A DNA stretch of 64,000 bases from Burkholderia paludis (GTDB lineage: Bacteria; Pseudomonadota; Gammaproteobacteria; Burkholderiales; Burkholderiaceae): assembly GCF_000732615.1 (NCBI RefSeq), contig NZ_JPGL01000026.1:1-64000 (forward strand), in the 5' to 3' direction. Numbering within the stretch: the stretch's first letter is position 1; every line of letters starts with the position of its first letter. Of the stretch, positions 1 to 8,099 are shown in pieces. A program made the position numbers and the translations under genes. The notes under the pieces were generated by a model, which had not been told where the DNA came from, did no database searches, and saw only the letters and a list, made by a program, of their open reading frames with translations.

Positions 1-93
1 GCCGGCAACATCGTGTGGGCGTGGGTGCTGACGCTGCCCGCCGCCGCGCTGTTCGCGGCCGGCGGCTGGTGGCTCGGTCACCGGATCTTCTGA
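1..93 (+). CDS. Inorganic phosphate transporter, PiT family (3' end only)
   Basis: Only the last 30 codons are present, in frame 1, ending in TGA. They encode a tail that begins AGNIVWAWVLTLPAAALFAA and finishes with a short hydrophobic helix. The pattern N-x-V-x-AWVLT-x-PA-x-A is typical of the last transmembrane helix of PiT-family phosphate/proton symporters. The rest of the gene lies off the left edge, so neither the start nor the family can be checked further. It converges on the cysS gene, with an 18-bp gap. Confidence 0.6.
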   Translation, partial: AGNIVWAWVLTLPAAALFAAGGWWLGHRIF

Positions 94-111
94 TACGGGC
101 AGCCCGCGGCT

Positions 112-1524
112 TCACCGATGCGCGATGCCCGTATCGGCCGAGCCGGCGGCGATGCCGAACACGCGTTGACCGTCCCGGGTGTCCTCGACTCTCCAGCCCT
201 GGGCGCTCAACGCTTCCCGTATCCGGTCGGCTTGCGCCCAGTCCCTGTCCGCCCTCGCGCGCTCGCGATCGCCGAGCAGCACGCGGACGTGTTCCGGAAT
301 GTCGAACGCAACCGGCCGCCATGCGTGCAAACCGAGGCCGAGCACGTCGTCGAAGCTGTCCACGGTCGCTTTCAGGGTCGCGGGTGGCAGGTTGCTCCTG
401 ACCAGATCCCAGAGCACCGCGAGCGCTCGGGGCAGATTCAGGTCCTCGTTTACTTCGGCGTCGAATCGCGCGGCGAAATCCGTATCGACGCGCCCGCCGT
501 CCGGCCAGCCGGCATGGAGGTGACGAAGCCGGTTCAGCGCGGTGTGTGCCGCATCGAGCGACGCCCACGTGAAATGCAGCTTGCTTCGGTAATGAGCCGT
601 CAGGCACAGGTAACGGTACGCGAGCGGATCGATATGGCGGTCCTGCAACGTCTGCAGACGGACGAAATCGCCGCTCGACTTCGACATCTTCGAATCGGCG
701 TCGAGCGTCAGGAAGTGCCCGTGCATCCAGTAATTCGCGAGGTGCGTGCCGTGGGCCGCCCGAGTCTGCGCGATCTCGTTGCTGTGGTGCACGGCGATGT
801 GATCCTCGCCGCCGCAATGGATATCGAACAACGTCCCGAGATACTTCGCCGACATCGCCGAGCATTCGATATGCCAGCCCGGAAAGCCTCGCCCCCACGG
901 GCTGTCCCATTCCATCTGCCGCGTCACGCCGGCCGGGCTGAATTTCCACAACGCAAAATCCGTGATGCTCCGCTTTTCGCCCAGCGCAACCCGTTTGCCC
1001 GCCTGCAATCCCGCGCGGTCGAGCCGCGCGAGATAACCGTAGTCGTCCTGCCGGCTGGTGTCGAAGTAGAGGCCGTCGTCCGTCCGGTAGACGTAGCCGG
1101 CCCGCTCGAGCGTATCGATGAACGCGATCTGTTCGGCGATGTGATCCGTGGCGCGGCACCACACCGCCGGCTCGAGCAGGTGGAGCGCGCGCCAGTCCCG
1201 GATGAACGCCTCGGTGTAGCGCCGGGCGATGGCCCACGCCGATTCGCCGGTCCGGCGGCTGCCCTTTTCCATCTTGTCTTCGCCTTCGTCCGCATCCGAC
1301 GTCAGGTGGCCAACGTCGGTGATATTGACGACATGCCTGACCTCGTAGCCGTTGCGCACCAATACGCGGCGCAGGAGATCCTCGAATACGTAGGTTCTCA
1401 GGTTGCCGATGTGGGCGTGGTCGTAGACCGTGGGGCCGCAGCAGTACATGCCGACCTGCCCGGCCCGGATTGGCGTGAACGGGCGTACGGTACGCGACCA
1501 GGTGTCATACAGCGCAAGCGGCAT
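112..1524 (-). CDS. cysS: Cysteinyl-tRNA synthetase
   Basis: Class I aminoacyl-tRNA synthetase of 470 aa that charges tRNA-Cys in the cytoplasm; the length is normal for the family. The Rossmann-fold signature HIGN is at residues 38-41 and KMSKS at 279-283. Zinc ligands of the active site are visible: Cys29 in the CGPTVYD segment, Cys221 in IECSAMS, and the His/Glu cluster at 246-250 (HHSNE). A purine-rich ribosome site (GGAGAAA) precedes the ATG. The gene sits alone downstream of a porin with its own terminator. A strong hairpin with a U-rich tail lies in its leader. Burkholderia genomes usually carry a main cysS on chromosome 1, so this may be a second copy; that is inference, as the other copy is not in this window. 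Confidence 0.93.
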   Translation of the reverse strand: MPLALYDTWSRTVRPFTPIRAGQVGMYCCGPTVYDHAHIGNLRTYVFEDLLRRVLVRNGYEVRHVVNITDVGHLTSDADEGEDKMEKGSRRTGESAWAIARRYTEAFIRDWRALHLLEPAVWCRATDHIAEQIAFIDTLERAGYVYRTDDGLYFDTSRQDDYGYLARLDRAGLQAGKRVALGEKRSITDFALWKFSPAGVTRQMEWDSPWGRGFPGWHIECSAMSAKYLGTLFDIHCGGEDHIAVHHSNEIAQTRAAHGTHLANYWMHGHFLTLDADSKMSKSSGDFVRLQTLQDRHIDPLAYRYLCLTAHYRSKLHFTWASLDAAHTALNRLRHLHAGWPDGGRVDTDFAARFDAEVNEDLNLPRALAVLWDLVRSNLPPATLKATVDSFDDVLGLGLHAWRPVAFDIPEHVRVLLGDRERARADRDWAQADRIREALSAQGWRVEDTRDGQRVFGIAAGSADTGIAHR

Positions 1525-1556
1525 CGAGTTTCTCCGTCCCGAAAGTGTCGGCCCAA

Positions 1557-1593
1557 AAGCAAAAAGGCCGCCTGGTTTGCATCACAGGCGGCC
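1557..1593 (-). terminator. Hairpin plus U-tract in the cysS leader (candidate attenuator)
   Basis: On the minus strand the stem GGCCGCCTG / CAGGCGGCC (loop of about 10 nt) is followed by TTTTTGCTTTT and ends about 35 nt before the cysS ATG. The porin upstream already has its own terminator at about 1838-1864, so this second one is placed where it would cut cysS transcripts short. It has no T-box sequence. It could simply be a second, back-up terminator for the porin. Confidence 0.6.
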
Positions 1594-1835
1594 GGAAGGC
1601 GATTGCTTGAAAGTTTAGCGAGTTCGCTAGACGCAAATTCCCCCTGGCACGTTCTGACAACATGCGCGGATCAGCGAGGAGAGGGAATGGGTGCGATTCA
1701 GCATGCGGACGATCGTAGCGTCTATAGACGGCACGGGTCAATACCCTCGCGCGGCCGATCCCGGCGAGGGCCCCGGAGCGCCGGCCACGCGGCCGGCACC
1801 GACCGGGCGCATTTCATGCCCGCTCACACCCTTCA

Positions 1836-1864
1836 AAAAAAAAGCGCGAACCACGGTTCGCGCC
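1836..1864 (-). terminator. Rho-independent terminator of the porin gene
   Basis: Read on the minus strand, the stem GCGCGAACC / GGTTCGCGC has a very short loop and runs straight into a tract of about nine T residues, roughly 45 nt after the porin stop codon. This is a textbook intrinsic terminator. Confidence 0.85.
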
Positions 1865-1908
1865 CAAGAGAGACCTCGCTGAAGACGTTGCCGCTCCACC
1901 CGTCCCGC

Positions 1909-3048
1909 TCAGAACGAATGGCGCATCCCGATCCGCACGTCGGCCTGCGTCTGCGTCGTCGACGGCGTGAAGCTGTAGCCGATCACCGCATCGACGCCTT
2001 GCGACGCGCGCAGGTAATCGCCGGAGATGTACACGTCGGTGCGCTTCGACAGCAGGTAGTGCAGGCCCGCCGTGCCCTGGTTCCAGTGATGGCCTTCGAA
2101 GCGCGTGTGCTGGTAGCCCGCGATCAGGCTCAGCGCCGGCGTGAACTGGTACGAGCCGCCGCCTTCGTACACCTGCATGTGCGACGACTGGCCGAAGCCC
2201 TTGATTGTCGTGTACGAGAAGTTCGCGTCGAGCGTGAGCTTGCCGATCGCATAGCTCGACCCGATGCCGAACGTGCCCTGGCTGTCGATGTTCATCGGGG
2301 TGTTCGCGTACAGGTCGGTGCGCGCGCCGGTCGTCGGGTCGACGGTGACCGTCTGCTGGCCGAGGAACGTGTGCGTGCCGAGCATCGCGTACGGATCGAA
2401 TGCGTAGATGCCGCTCGGGTTGTTCAGGCGCGTGTACGCGGTGCCGATCGAGAAATCGCCCTGCGTGTAGCTCGCGCCCGCGCTCCATGCGCTGTTGCGG
2501 TGGAAGTCGCCGGCGACGTTGCCGAACGAGTACATCGCGCCGAACTTGAAGCCGTGCAGGTCGTTCGACAGGAATTTCACCGAGTTCGGCAGGCGGTCGC
2601 CGTTGAAGCGGTCGAAGTCGCCCTGGTGGATCGCATAGCCGCTGCCCCACGCCGAGATGTTGTAGATCGACACGAGTTCGTTCGTGATGTCGAGCTGGTT
2701 GCCGAACGACAGCGTGCCCCAGTCGTTCTGCAGGCCGACATACGCCTGCCGGCCGAACTCGGCCCCGCCGAAGCCGAGCTGCCCGGTGCCGAGGTGGAAG
2801 CCGCTCTCGAGGGTGAACACGGCCTTCAGGCCGCCGCCGAGGTCTTCCGTGCCCTTCAGGCCGAAGCGGTTGCCGTACGAGACGCCATCGTCGAATTTGA
2901 CCACGTGCGAGCCGCCCGTGTTGTTCACGTACGTGATGCCCGCGTCGAGAATCCCGTACAGCGTGACGCTGCTCTGCGCATGCCCGACCGCGGGCATGCA
3001 GGCCGCGCATGCAAGCGCGGCGGCTACGGCAACTTTCGTGTGCTTCAT
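1909..3048 (-). CDS. Gram-negative general porin
   Basis: Predicted outer-membrane 16-strand beta-barrel porin of 379 aa. It begins with a cleavable signal peptide (MKHTKVAVAAALACAAC, cut after VGHA-Q), then the hallmark start SSVTLYGILDAGITYVNN. It ends RIGMRHSF, with the C-terminal Phe that the BAM machinery recognises. This is the classic Burkholderiales porin (Porin_4) layout and length. The start is supported by the signal peptide. It is monocistronic: a terminator follows, and the preceding 258-bp gap should hold its promoter. The substrate cannot be told from sequence. Confidence 0.93.
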   Translation of the reverse strand: MKHTKVAVAAALACAACMPAVGHAQSSVTLYGILDAGITYVNNTGGSHVVKFDDGVSYGNRFGLKGTEDLGGGLKAVFTLESGFHLGTGQLGFGGAEFGRQAYVGLQNDWGTLSFGNQLDITNELVSIYNISAWGSGYAIHQGDFDRFNGDRLPNSVKFLSNDLHGFKFGAMYSFGNVAGDFHRNSAWSAGASYTQGDFSIGTAYTRLNNPSGIYAFDPYAMLGTHTFLGQQTVTVDPTTGARTDLYANTPMNIDSQGTFGIGSSYAIGKLTLDANFSYTTIKGFGQSSHMQVYEGGGSYQFTPALSLIAGYQHTRFEGHHWNQGTAGLHYLLSKRTDVYISGDYLRASQGVDAVIGYSFTPSTTQTQADVRIGMRHSF

Positions 3049-3260
3049 TGTCGACCACCCTCCCTGAACCCTTCGATGGAAAGAATCGCGTTCCGGCGCG
3101 TGCCGCGATGCGCCGGCGGATTCGAATTCATACCGCCCGCTGGCTTCGGCATTTCGTTTTCCGCAATAACGCAGCCATTGCCGAAAAATACAAACCCATA
3201 TTTCTCGTCACCCGTCTGAAGGCGACGCCAACTAGTCACGATGCGACCCATCGGGAAAAC

Positions 3261-3296
3261 ACGTAGACGGGCGGCCGGCACAAACCGGCCGCCCGG
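3261..3296 (-). terminator. Putative terminator after choX
   Basis: A perfect 10-bp GC stem (GGGCGGCCGG / CCGGCCGCCC) lies just past the choX stop. On the minus strand it is followed by GTCTACGTGTTTTC, only a weak T-tract, so efficiency is uncertain. It separates the betC-choX unit from the porin promoter region. Confidence 0.55.
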
Positions 3297-3306
3297 GCGG
3301 AGGGAA

Positions 3307-4272
3307 TCAACGGCCGTCGAGGGCCGCGCGCACGGCCGGCAGGCCCGGCGCGCCGGCGGCCGTCGTCACGCCGTCCAGCCAGCCGGCGACCAGCGCCGGG
3401 TCGGCCTTCAGCGCATGCTGCGCCGCGAGCGCGGGCGGGGTCTTGTTGTCGAGCATGTCGGCGATCATGCGGTTCTCGACGGCGACGGAAAACGTCATCT
3501 GCCGGAACAGCCGCGCAAGGTTCGCGCACTGGCCCGCGAACCCGGCGCGCGTGACCGTGTTGACCGTCGCGCCGCCGTAGTCGGGGCCGAAATACGCGTC
3601 GCCGCCGGACAGGTAGGCCAGGTGGAACTTCGTGTTCATCAGGTGCGGCTCCCACGCGAGGAACACGATCCAGCGCTTGTCGCGCACCGCGCGCTCGACC
3701 TGCGTGAGCATGCCCGTCTCGCTCGATTCGACCAGCGACCAGTTCGCCGGCCCGAGCGCGTGATCGGACAGCATCCGCTTGATGTTCTGGTTCGCGGGCG
3801 CGCCGGGCTCGATCCCGTAGATCTTGCCGCCGAAGCGTTCGGCATAGCGCGCGAGATCGGCGAACGTGTGCACGCCGGCGGCCGCGACGTAATCGGGCAC
3901 CGCAAGCGTGAACTTCGCGCCGCTCAGGTTCGCGTGCAGCACGTCGATCGACCTGTCGTCGACGAACGGCTTCACGAGCGGCGCCTGCGCGGGCATCCAG
4001 TTGCCGAGGAACACGTCGACCTGCCCTTTCCTGAGCCCCTGGTACGTGATCGGCACCGACAGGTTCGCCACGTCCTGCCGGTAGCCGAGCGCCTTCAGCA
4101 CGACACCCGCCATCGCGTTCGTCGCATCGATGTCGGTCCAGCCGGGCGCCGCCATCTTCACGTCGCCGCATGTCTGCGGGTCGGCCGCGCGCGCGGCCTG
4201 CGTCGTCATCACGCAGGCGGCCGCGACGAGCGCCGCGCCGATCCGGATTGCTGCATTGCGTTGCCGTTTCAT
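3307..4272 (-). CDS. choX: Choline/betaine ABC transporter substrate-binding protein (ChoX type)
   Basis: Periplasmic binding protein of 321 aa with an OpuAC-type fold. A signal peptide (MKRQRNAAIRIGAALVAAAC, ending QAARA-AD) leads into the mature domain, which has the family motifs GWTDIDATNAM, FLGNWMPAQ and VFLAWEPH. The aromatic residues that box the trimethylammonium group lie in such segments. The start is the ATG at 4272, directly before the signal peptide. It lies 47 bp downstream of the choline sulfatase gene on the same strand, so the pair is probably co-transcribed and serves uptake of choline released from choline-O-sulfate, or of related quaternary amines. No permease or ATPase gene is adjacent, so it must borrow a transporter core encoded elsewhere. 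Confidence 0.85.
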   Translation of the reverse strand: MKRQRNAAIRIGAALVAAACVMTTQAARAADPQTCGDVKMAAPGWTDIDATNAMAGVVLKALGYRQDVANLSVPITYQGLRKGQVDVFLGNWMPAQAPLVKPFVDDRSIDVLHANLSGAKFTLAVPDYVAAAGVHTFADLARYAERFGGKIYGIEPGAPANQNIKRMLSDHALGPANWSLVESSETGMLTQVERAVRDKRWIVFLAWEPHLMNTKFHLAYLSGGDAYFGPDYGGATVNTVTRAGFAGQCANLARLFRQMTFSVAVENRMIADMLDNKTPPALAAQHALKADPALVAGWLDGVTTAAGAPGLPAVRAALDGR

Positions 4273-4319
4273 CGTCCGCTTCCTCCGTCGTTCGTCAGTG
4301 ATCGCGCTGCGGGACGCAC

Positions 4320-5855
4320 TCAGCGCCCGACGCGCGGAAAGCGCGCCATCGCCTCGAGCGTGTCGAGTTCGATGTGATTGCGCATGTAACGCTGGCTCGC
4401 GTCGGTGAACGGCTGCCAGTCCCATGCCTGAATGCGGCCCTGCGTCGTCGCCGCGTAATGGAAGCGCCGGCGCCGCTGGCTCGCGCGCACCTGCCGGTCC
4501 AGCTCGGGCAGGTTCCAGCGCTGCGCGGCCTGCGCGCGGAACGCGGCGAGCACGTCGGCGGCGGCCGGCACGTCCGCCAGGTTCGCCAGCTCGCGCGGGT
4601 CGTCCGACAGGTTGTAGAGCTGGTCGGGATCGGCCGGGCAATGCACGTATTTCCAGTCGCCGCGGCGGATCATCACGATCGGCGCGATCGCGCCTTCCGC
4701 GAGGTATTCGCCGAGCGCGACGTCGTGCGCCGGCGCGCCGTGCAGGTGCGGCACGAGGCTCGCGCCGTCGACGGGATCGGGCCAGCCGCCGGCGGGCGCG
4801 GCGCCGGCCAGCTCGACGAGCGTCGGCAGCAGGTCGACGTGCGACACGGGCCCGCGCACGCGGGCGGCGTCGAAGCGGCCCGGCGCATGCACGATCAGCG
4901 GCACGCGGCAGCCGCCTTCGAAGAACGTCATCTTGTACCAGAGCCCGCGCTCGCCGAGCATGTCGCCGTGGTCGGACGTGACGATCACGATCGTGTCGCT
5001 GGCGAACCCGCACTGCTCGAGCGTGGCCAGCACGCTGCCGAACTGCGCGTCGACGTAGGACGTCGCGCCGTAGTACGCGCGGCGCGCGGCGCGGATCTGC
5101 GCGTCGTCGGGCGGCGTGCGGTCGTTCTCGCATACGAAGCGCAGCCGCCGCGAATGCGGGTCGCTGCCCGCCGCGTCGAGCCGCACGGCAGGCAGGTCGA
5201 TCTCGTCGTCGCGGTAGCGATCCCAGTATTCGCGCGTGATCGCATACGGATCGTGCGGATGGGTCAGCGACACGACCATGCAGAACGGCCGCGCATCGTG
5301 CCCGGCTGCCCGCTCGCGCGCGACGTCGTACAGCTTCTGCTTCGCGGCGAACGTGACCTCGTCGTCGAAATCGAGCTGGTTCGTGCGCACGCACGGCCCC
5401 GCGTCGAGCACCGAACTCATGTTGTGGTACCAGCTCGGCCGCTCGGCCGGGCGGTCCCAGTCGGGCACCCAGCCGAAATCGGCCGGATAGATGTCGGTCG
5501 TGAGGCGCTCCTCGAAGCCGTGCAGCTGGTCGGGCCCGCAGAAGTGCATCTTGCCGGACAGCATCGTCCGGTAGCCGCCCGCGCGCAGATAGTGCGCGAA
5601 CGTCAGCGTTTGCGCCGGCAATTCGGCGGCGTTATCGTAGGCGCCGATCCCGGACGGCAGCTTGCCCGTCAGCAGCGAGAAGCGCGACGGCGCGCACAGC
5701 GGGCTCGCGCAGTACGCGGCGTCGAACACCACGCCTTGCGCGGCGAGCCGGTCGAGCGTCGGCGTGCGGGCGACGCGGTTGCCGTATGCCGGCAGCGCGA
5801 ACGGCGTGAGCTGGTCGGCCATCAGGATCAGGATGTCGGGTGTCGGGTTCGTCAT
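4320..5855 (-). CDS. betC: Choline sulfatase
   Basis: Hydrolyses choline-O-sulfate to choline and sulfate, feeding the BetA/BetB route encoded at 37.5-40.7 kb. The 511-aa product is an alkaline-phosphatase-superfamily sulfatase. An Asp in the metal-binding N-terminal ILMADQ motif is followed by the sulfatase signature CAPSR at residues 54-58, whose Cys54 is converted to formylglycine. The C-terminal part carries the extra tail typical of BetC. No signal peptide is seen, so it is cytosolic. A divergently transcribed LysR gene of the choline-sulfate regulator type sits 250 bp away, and choX follows downstream. Confidence 0.93.
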   Translation of the reverse strand: MTNPTPDILILMADQLTPFALPAYGNRVARTPTLDRLAAQGVVFDAAYCASPLCAPSRFSLLTGKLPSGIGAYDNAAELPAQTLTFAHYLRAGGYRTMLSGKMHFCGPDQLHGFEERLTTDIYPADFGWVPDWDRPAERPSWYHNMSSVLDAGPCVRTNQLDFDDEVTFAAKQKLYDVARERAAGHDARPFCMVVSLTHPHDPYAITREYWDRYRDDEIDLPAVRLDAAGSDPHSRRLRFVCENDRTPPDDAQIRAARRAYYGATSYVDAQFGSVLATLEQCGFASDTIVIVTSDHGDMLGERGLWYKMTFFEGGCRVPLIVHAPGRFDAARVRGPVSHVDLLPTLVELAGAAPAGGWPDPVDGASLVPHLHGAPAHDVALGEYLAEGAIAPIVMIRRGDWKYVHCPADPDQLYNLSDDPRELANLADVPAAADVLAAFRAQAAQRWNLPELDRQVRASQRRRRFHYAATTQGRIQAWDWQPFTDASQRYMRNHIELDTLEAMARFPRVGR

Positions 5856-6077
5856 CGGCGGTCGTGGGGAAAGCGGTGTTCGAACGGAGCGCCTCGCCGC
5901 TCCAGCGGCGGGACGTCCGGCATGACGGCGGCGAACCGAAGAAAGCGCCGCGCGGGCGCACCGCGCTGGCTAGAATCGCGGCATGCGCTGCACGGCGGCC
6001 GTGCGGCGGCCGTGCGGCGCCGGTGCCGTGCCGTCCGATGCACTATCGCCCGCCCGAATTCGCGCGGGTAGGCGTCC

Positions 6078-6092
6078 GGCCCTTATGGGGCC
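6078..6092 (+). promoter_or_regulatory. Small inverted repeat just upstream of the LysR start
   Basis: GGCCC-TTATG-GGGCC lies 13 nt before the LysR start codon, inside the 250-bp betC/LysR divergent promoter region. It could be an operator half, or an mRNA hairpin near the ribosome site. An in-frame ATG inside the loop (6085) would add seven residues to the protein. Confidence 0.3.
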
Positions 6093-6105
6093 ATTAGAGA
6101 GACTT

Positions 6106-7011
6106 ATGTCGAAACCCGAAGCGTTACCGTCGATGCAGGCGCTGCGCGCGTTCGAATCGGCCGCCCGGCTCGCGAGCTTCACGGCGGCCGCGCGCGAGCT
6201 CGGCTCGACCCAGCCGGCCGTGAGCCAGCAGGTGTACCAGCTCGAAGCCGAGCTCGGCGTGCCGCTGTTCGAGCGCAGCCCGCGCGGCGTCACGCTGACG
6301 GCGGACGGCCAGTGCCTGTACGAAGCGGTGCGGCTGAGCCTCGACACGCTGCGCGGCGCCACCGCGACGCTGCGCGCGCGCCGCGAGCACGGCGCACTCA
6401 CGATCGTCACCGACTTCGGTTTCGCGACCTACTGGCTGATGCCGCGCCTGGCCGGGCTAAAGCGCGTGATGCCGGACGTCGACGTCCGCGTCGTCACGTC
6501 ACAGGATTACGACGCGCAGCGCGACCACGCCGACATCGCGATCCTGTTCGGCGACGGCCACTGGCCGACGTGCACGGCCGCGCGGCTGTTTCCGGAATCC
6601 GTCACGCCCGTGTGCTCGCCGGCCTTCCGCGACGCGCACCCCGAGGTCGCACGGGCCGACCACCTGCTCGCGTTGCCGCTGCTGCACGTGCAGCCCACGC
6701 GCCCCGAACGCTGGCTGTCGTGGTCCGGCTGGTTCGACGCGCACGGCTTCGATGCGCCGGCCGCCGCGCGCGGCGTGACCTTCAACAGCTACGCGCTCGT
6801 GATCCATGCGGCGCTGCTCGGCGAAGGCGTCGCGCTCGGCTGGTCGCCGCTCGTCGACGAACTCGTCGCGTCCGGCCAGCTCGTGAAGCTCGTCGACGCG
6901 CCCGTCGTCACGTCGCGCGGCTACTTCCTGGTGCGGCCGCCGCAGCGGCCCGAGCCGGATGCGACGCATGTATTCCGGCGCTGGCTGCTCGACGCGTGCG
7001 CGAGCGCATGA
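6106..7011 (+). CDS. LysR-type regulator of choline-sulfate use
   Basis: A 301-aa LysR-family activator. The N-terminal winged helix-turn-helix is at about residues 8-67 (FESAARLASFTAAARELGST, then QPAVSQQVYQLE), followed by the periplasmic-binding-like effector domain. It is divergent from betC, the position held by the dedicated choline-sulfate-utilisation regulators, so betC-choX is the probable target and choline-sulfate or choline the probable effector. I chose ATG 6106 because AGAGAG lies just before it; ATG 6085 is in frame but sits inside a small inverted repeat. The family assignment is firm, the effector is inferred. Confidence 0.85.
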   Translation: MSKPEALPSMQALRAFESAARLASFTAAARELGSTQPAVSQQVYQLEAELGVPLFERSPRGVTLTADGQCLYEAVRLSLDTLRGATATLRARREHGALTIVTDFGFATYWLMPRLAGLKRVMPDVDVRVVTSQDYDAQRDHADIAILFGDGHWPTCTAARLFPESVTPVCSPAFRDAHPEVARADHLLALPLLHVQPTRPERWLSWSGWFDAHGFDAPAAARGVTFNSYALVIHAALLGEGVALGWSPLVDELVASGQLVKLVDAPVVTSRGYFLVRPPQRPEPDATHVFRRWLLDACASA

Positions 7012-7181
7012 CGGACGCGGCCGGCCGCCCCCCGCTGGCGCGCCGATACCAGCCACACGGCGCGTTGGTTCTATCCTCCCCGAAATCGTCCTGATTTACT
7101 TGAGCCTCCCGCTACCCGTGCGGCGCGGCGCTGTCGTGCGCCGCCGCACGGCCGTGCGCCCCATGCCATCCGAGGAGCCTC

Positions 7182-8066
7182 ATGACCGCCGAGCACCGCC
7201 CCGATCAATTCGTCCTGACGCTGTCGTGCCCGAGCGCGGCCGGCCAGGTCGCCGCCGTCGTCGGCTTTCTCGATCGCCATCGCTGCTATGTCGACGCGCT
7301 GAACGTGTTCGACGACGATCTCAGCAACCGCTTCTTCGTGCGCTGCGTCTTTCATCCGACGGATGAAACGCTGCAGATCGACGCGCTGCGCCAGGAGTTC
7401 GGGCCGATCGCGGCGGGGCTCGGCGGCCAGCAGGGCGACATGCAGTGGGCGATCCACGACGTGAACGCGCGGCCCAGGGTGCTGATCATGGTGTCGAAGC
7501 TGGAGCACTGCCTCGCGGACCTGCTGTTCCGCTGGCGGATGGGCGAGCTGAAGATGGACATCGCCGGCATCGTGTCGAACCATCCCGATTTCGAGCCGCT
7601 CGCCGCGCAGCACGGGCTGCCGTTCCGGCACTTCCCGATCGCGGCCGAGACCAAGACGCAGCAGGAAGCGCAGTGGCTCGACTTCCTCGAGTCGAGCGGC
7701 GCCGAACTCGTAATCCTCGCGCGCTACATGCAGGTGCTGTCGCAGGAAACCAGCGCGAAGCTCGCGAACCGCGCGATCAACATCCATCATTCGTTCCTGC
7801 CCGGCTTCAAGGGGGCGAAGCCGTATCACCAGGCGCACGCGCGCGGCGTGAAGCTGATCGGCGCCACCGCGCACTTCGTCACCGACGATCTCGACGAAGG
7901 CCCGATCATCGAGCAGGTGGTCGAGCGCGTCGATCATGCGCTGCGGCCCGAGCAGCTGCTTGCGGTCGGACGCGACGTCGAATGCATCACGCTCGCGCGC
8001 GCGGTGAAGGCGTTCATCGAGCGGCGGGTGTTCCTGAACGGCGACCGGACGGTGGTGTTCCCGTAA
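7182..8066 (+). CDS. purU: Formyltetrahydrofolate deformylase
   Basis: Releases formate from 10-formyl-THF and so regenerates free THF. The protein (294 aa) has an N-terminal ACT domain (about residues 8-85) and a C-terminal formyltransferase domain. That domain holds the catalytic Asn-His-Asp set: NIHHSFLPGFKGA near residue 200 and the Asp in HFVTDDLDEGPIIEQ. GAGGAG precedes the ATG. In betaine-degrading bacteria purU is commonly placed with sarcosine oxidase, glyA and fdhA, because demethylation floods the one-carbon pool. Its place next to the choline-sulfate genes fits that role better than purine synthesis. It is convergent with the EamA gene. Confidence 0.93.
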   Translation: MTAEHRPDQFVLTLSCPSAAGQVAAVVGFLDRHRCYVDALNVFDDDLSNRFFVRCVFHPTDETLQIDALRQEFGPIAAGLGGQQGDMQWAIHDVNARPRVLIMVSKLEHCLADLLFRWRMGELKMDIAGIVSNHPDFEPLAAQHGLPFRHFPIAAETKTQQEAQWLDFLESSGAELVILARYMQVLSQETSAKLANRAINIHHSFLPGFKGAKPYHQAHARGVKLIGATAHFVTDDLDEGPIIEQVVERVDHALRPEQLLAVGRDVECITLARAVKAFIERRVFLNGDRTVVFP

Positions 8067-8099
8067 CGCGAACGCGCCGCGGCGAGCTCGACCGCCGCG

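Noticed and set aside
1525..1741. Possible T-box or cysteine leader peptide before cysS
   Set aside because: No T-box sequence is present, and the only leader frame runs through the hairpin into cysS without a run of Cys codons.
118..3219. Very long plus-strand open frame (1033 codons) across cysS and the porin
   Set aside because: It is antisense to two well-supported genes and has the Arg/Ala/Val-rich composition typical of shadow frames in GC-rich DNA.
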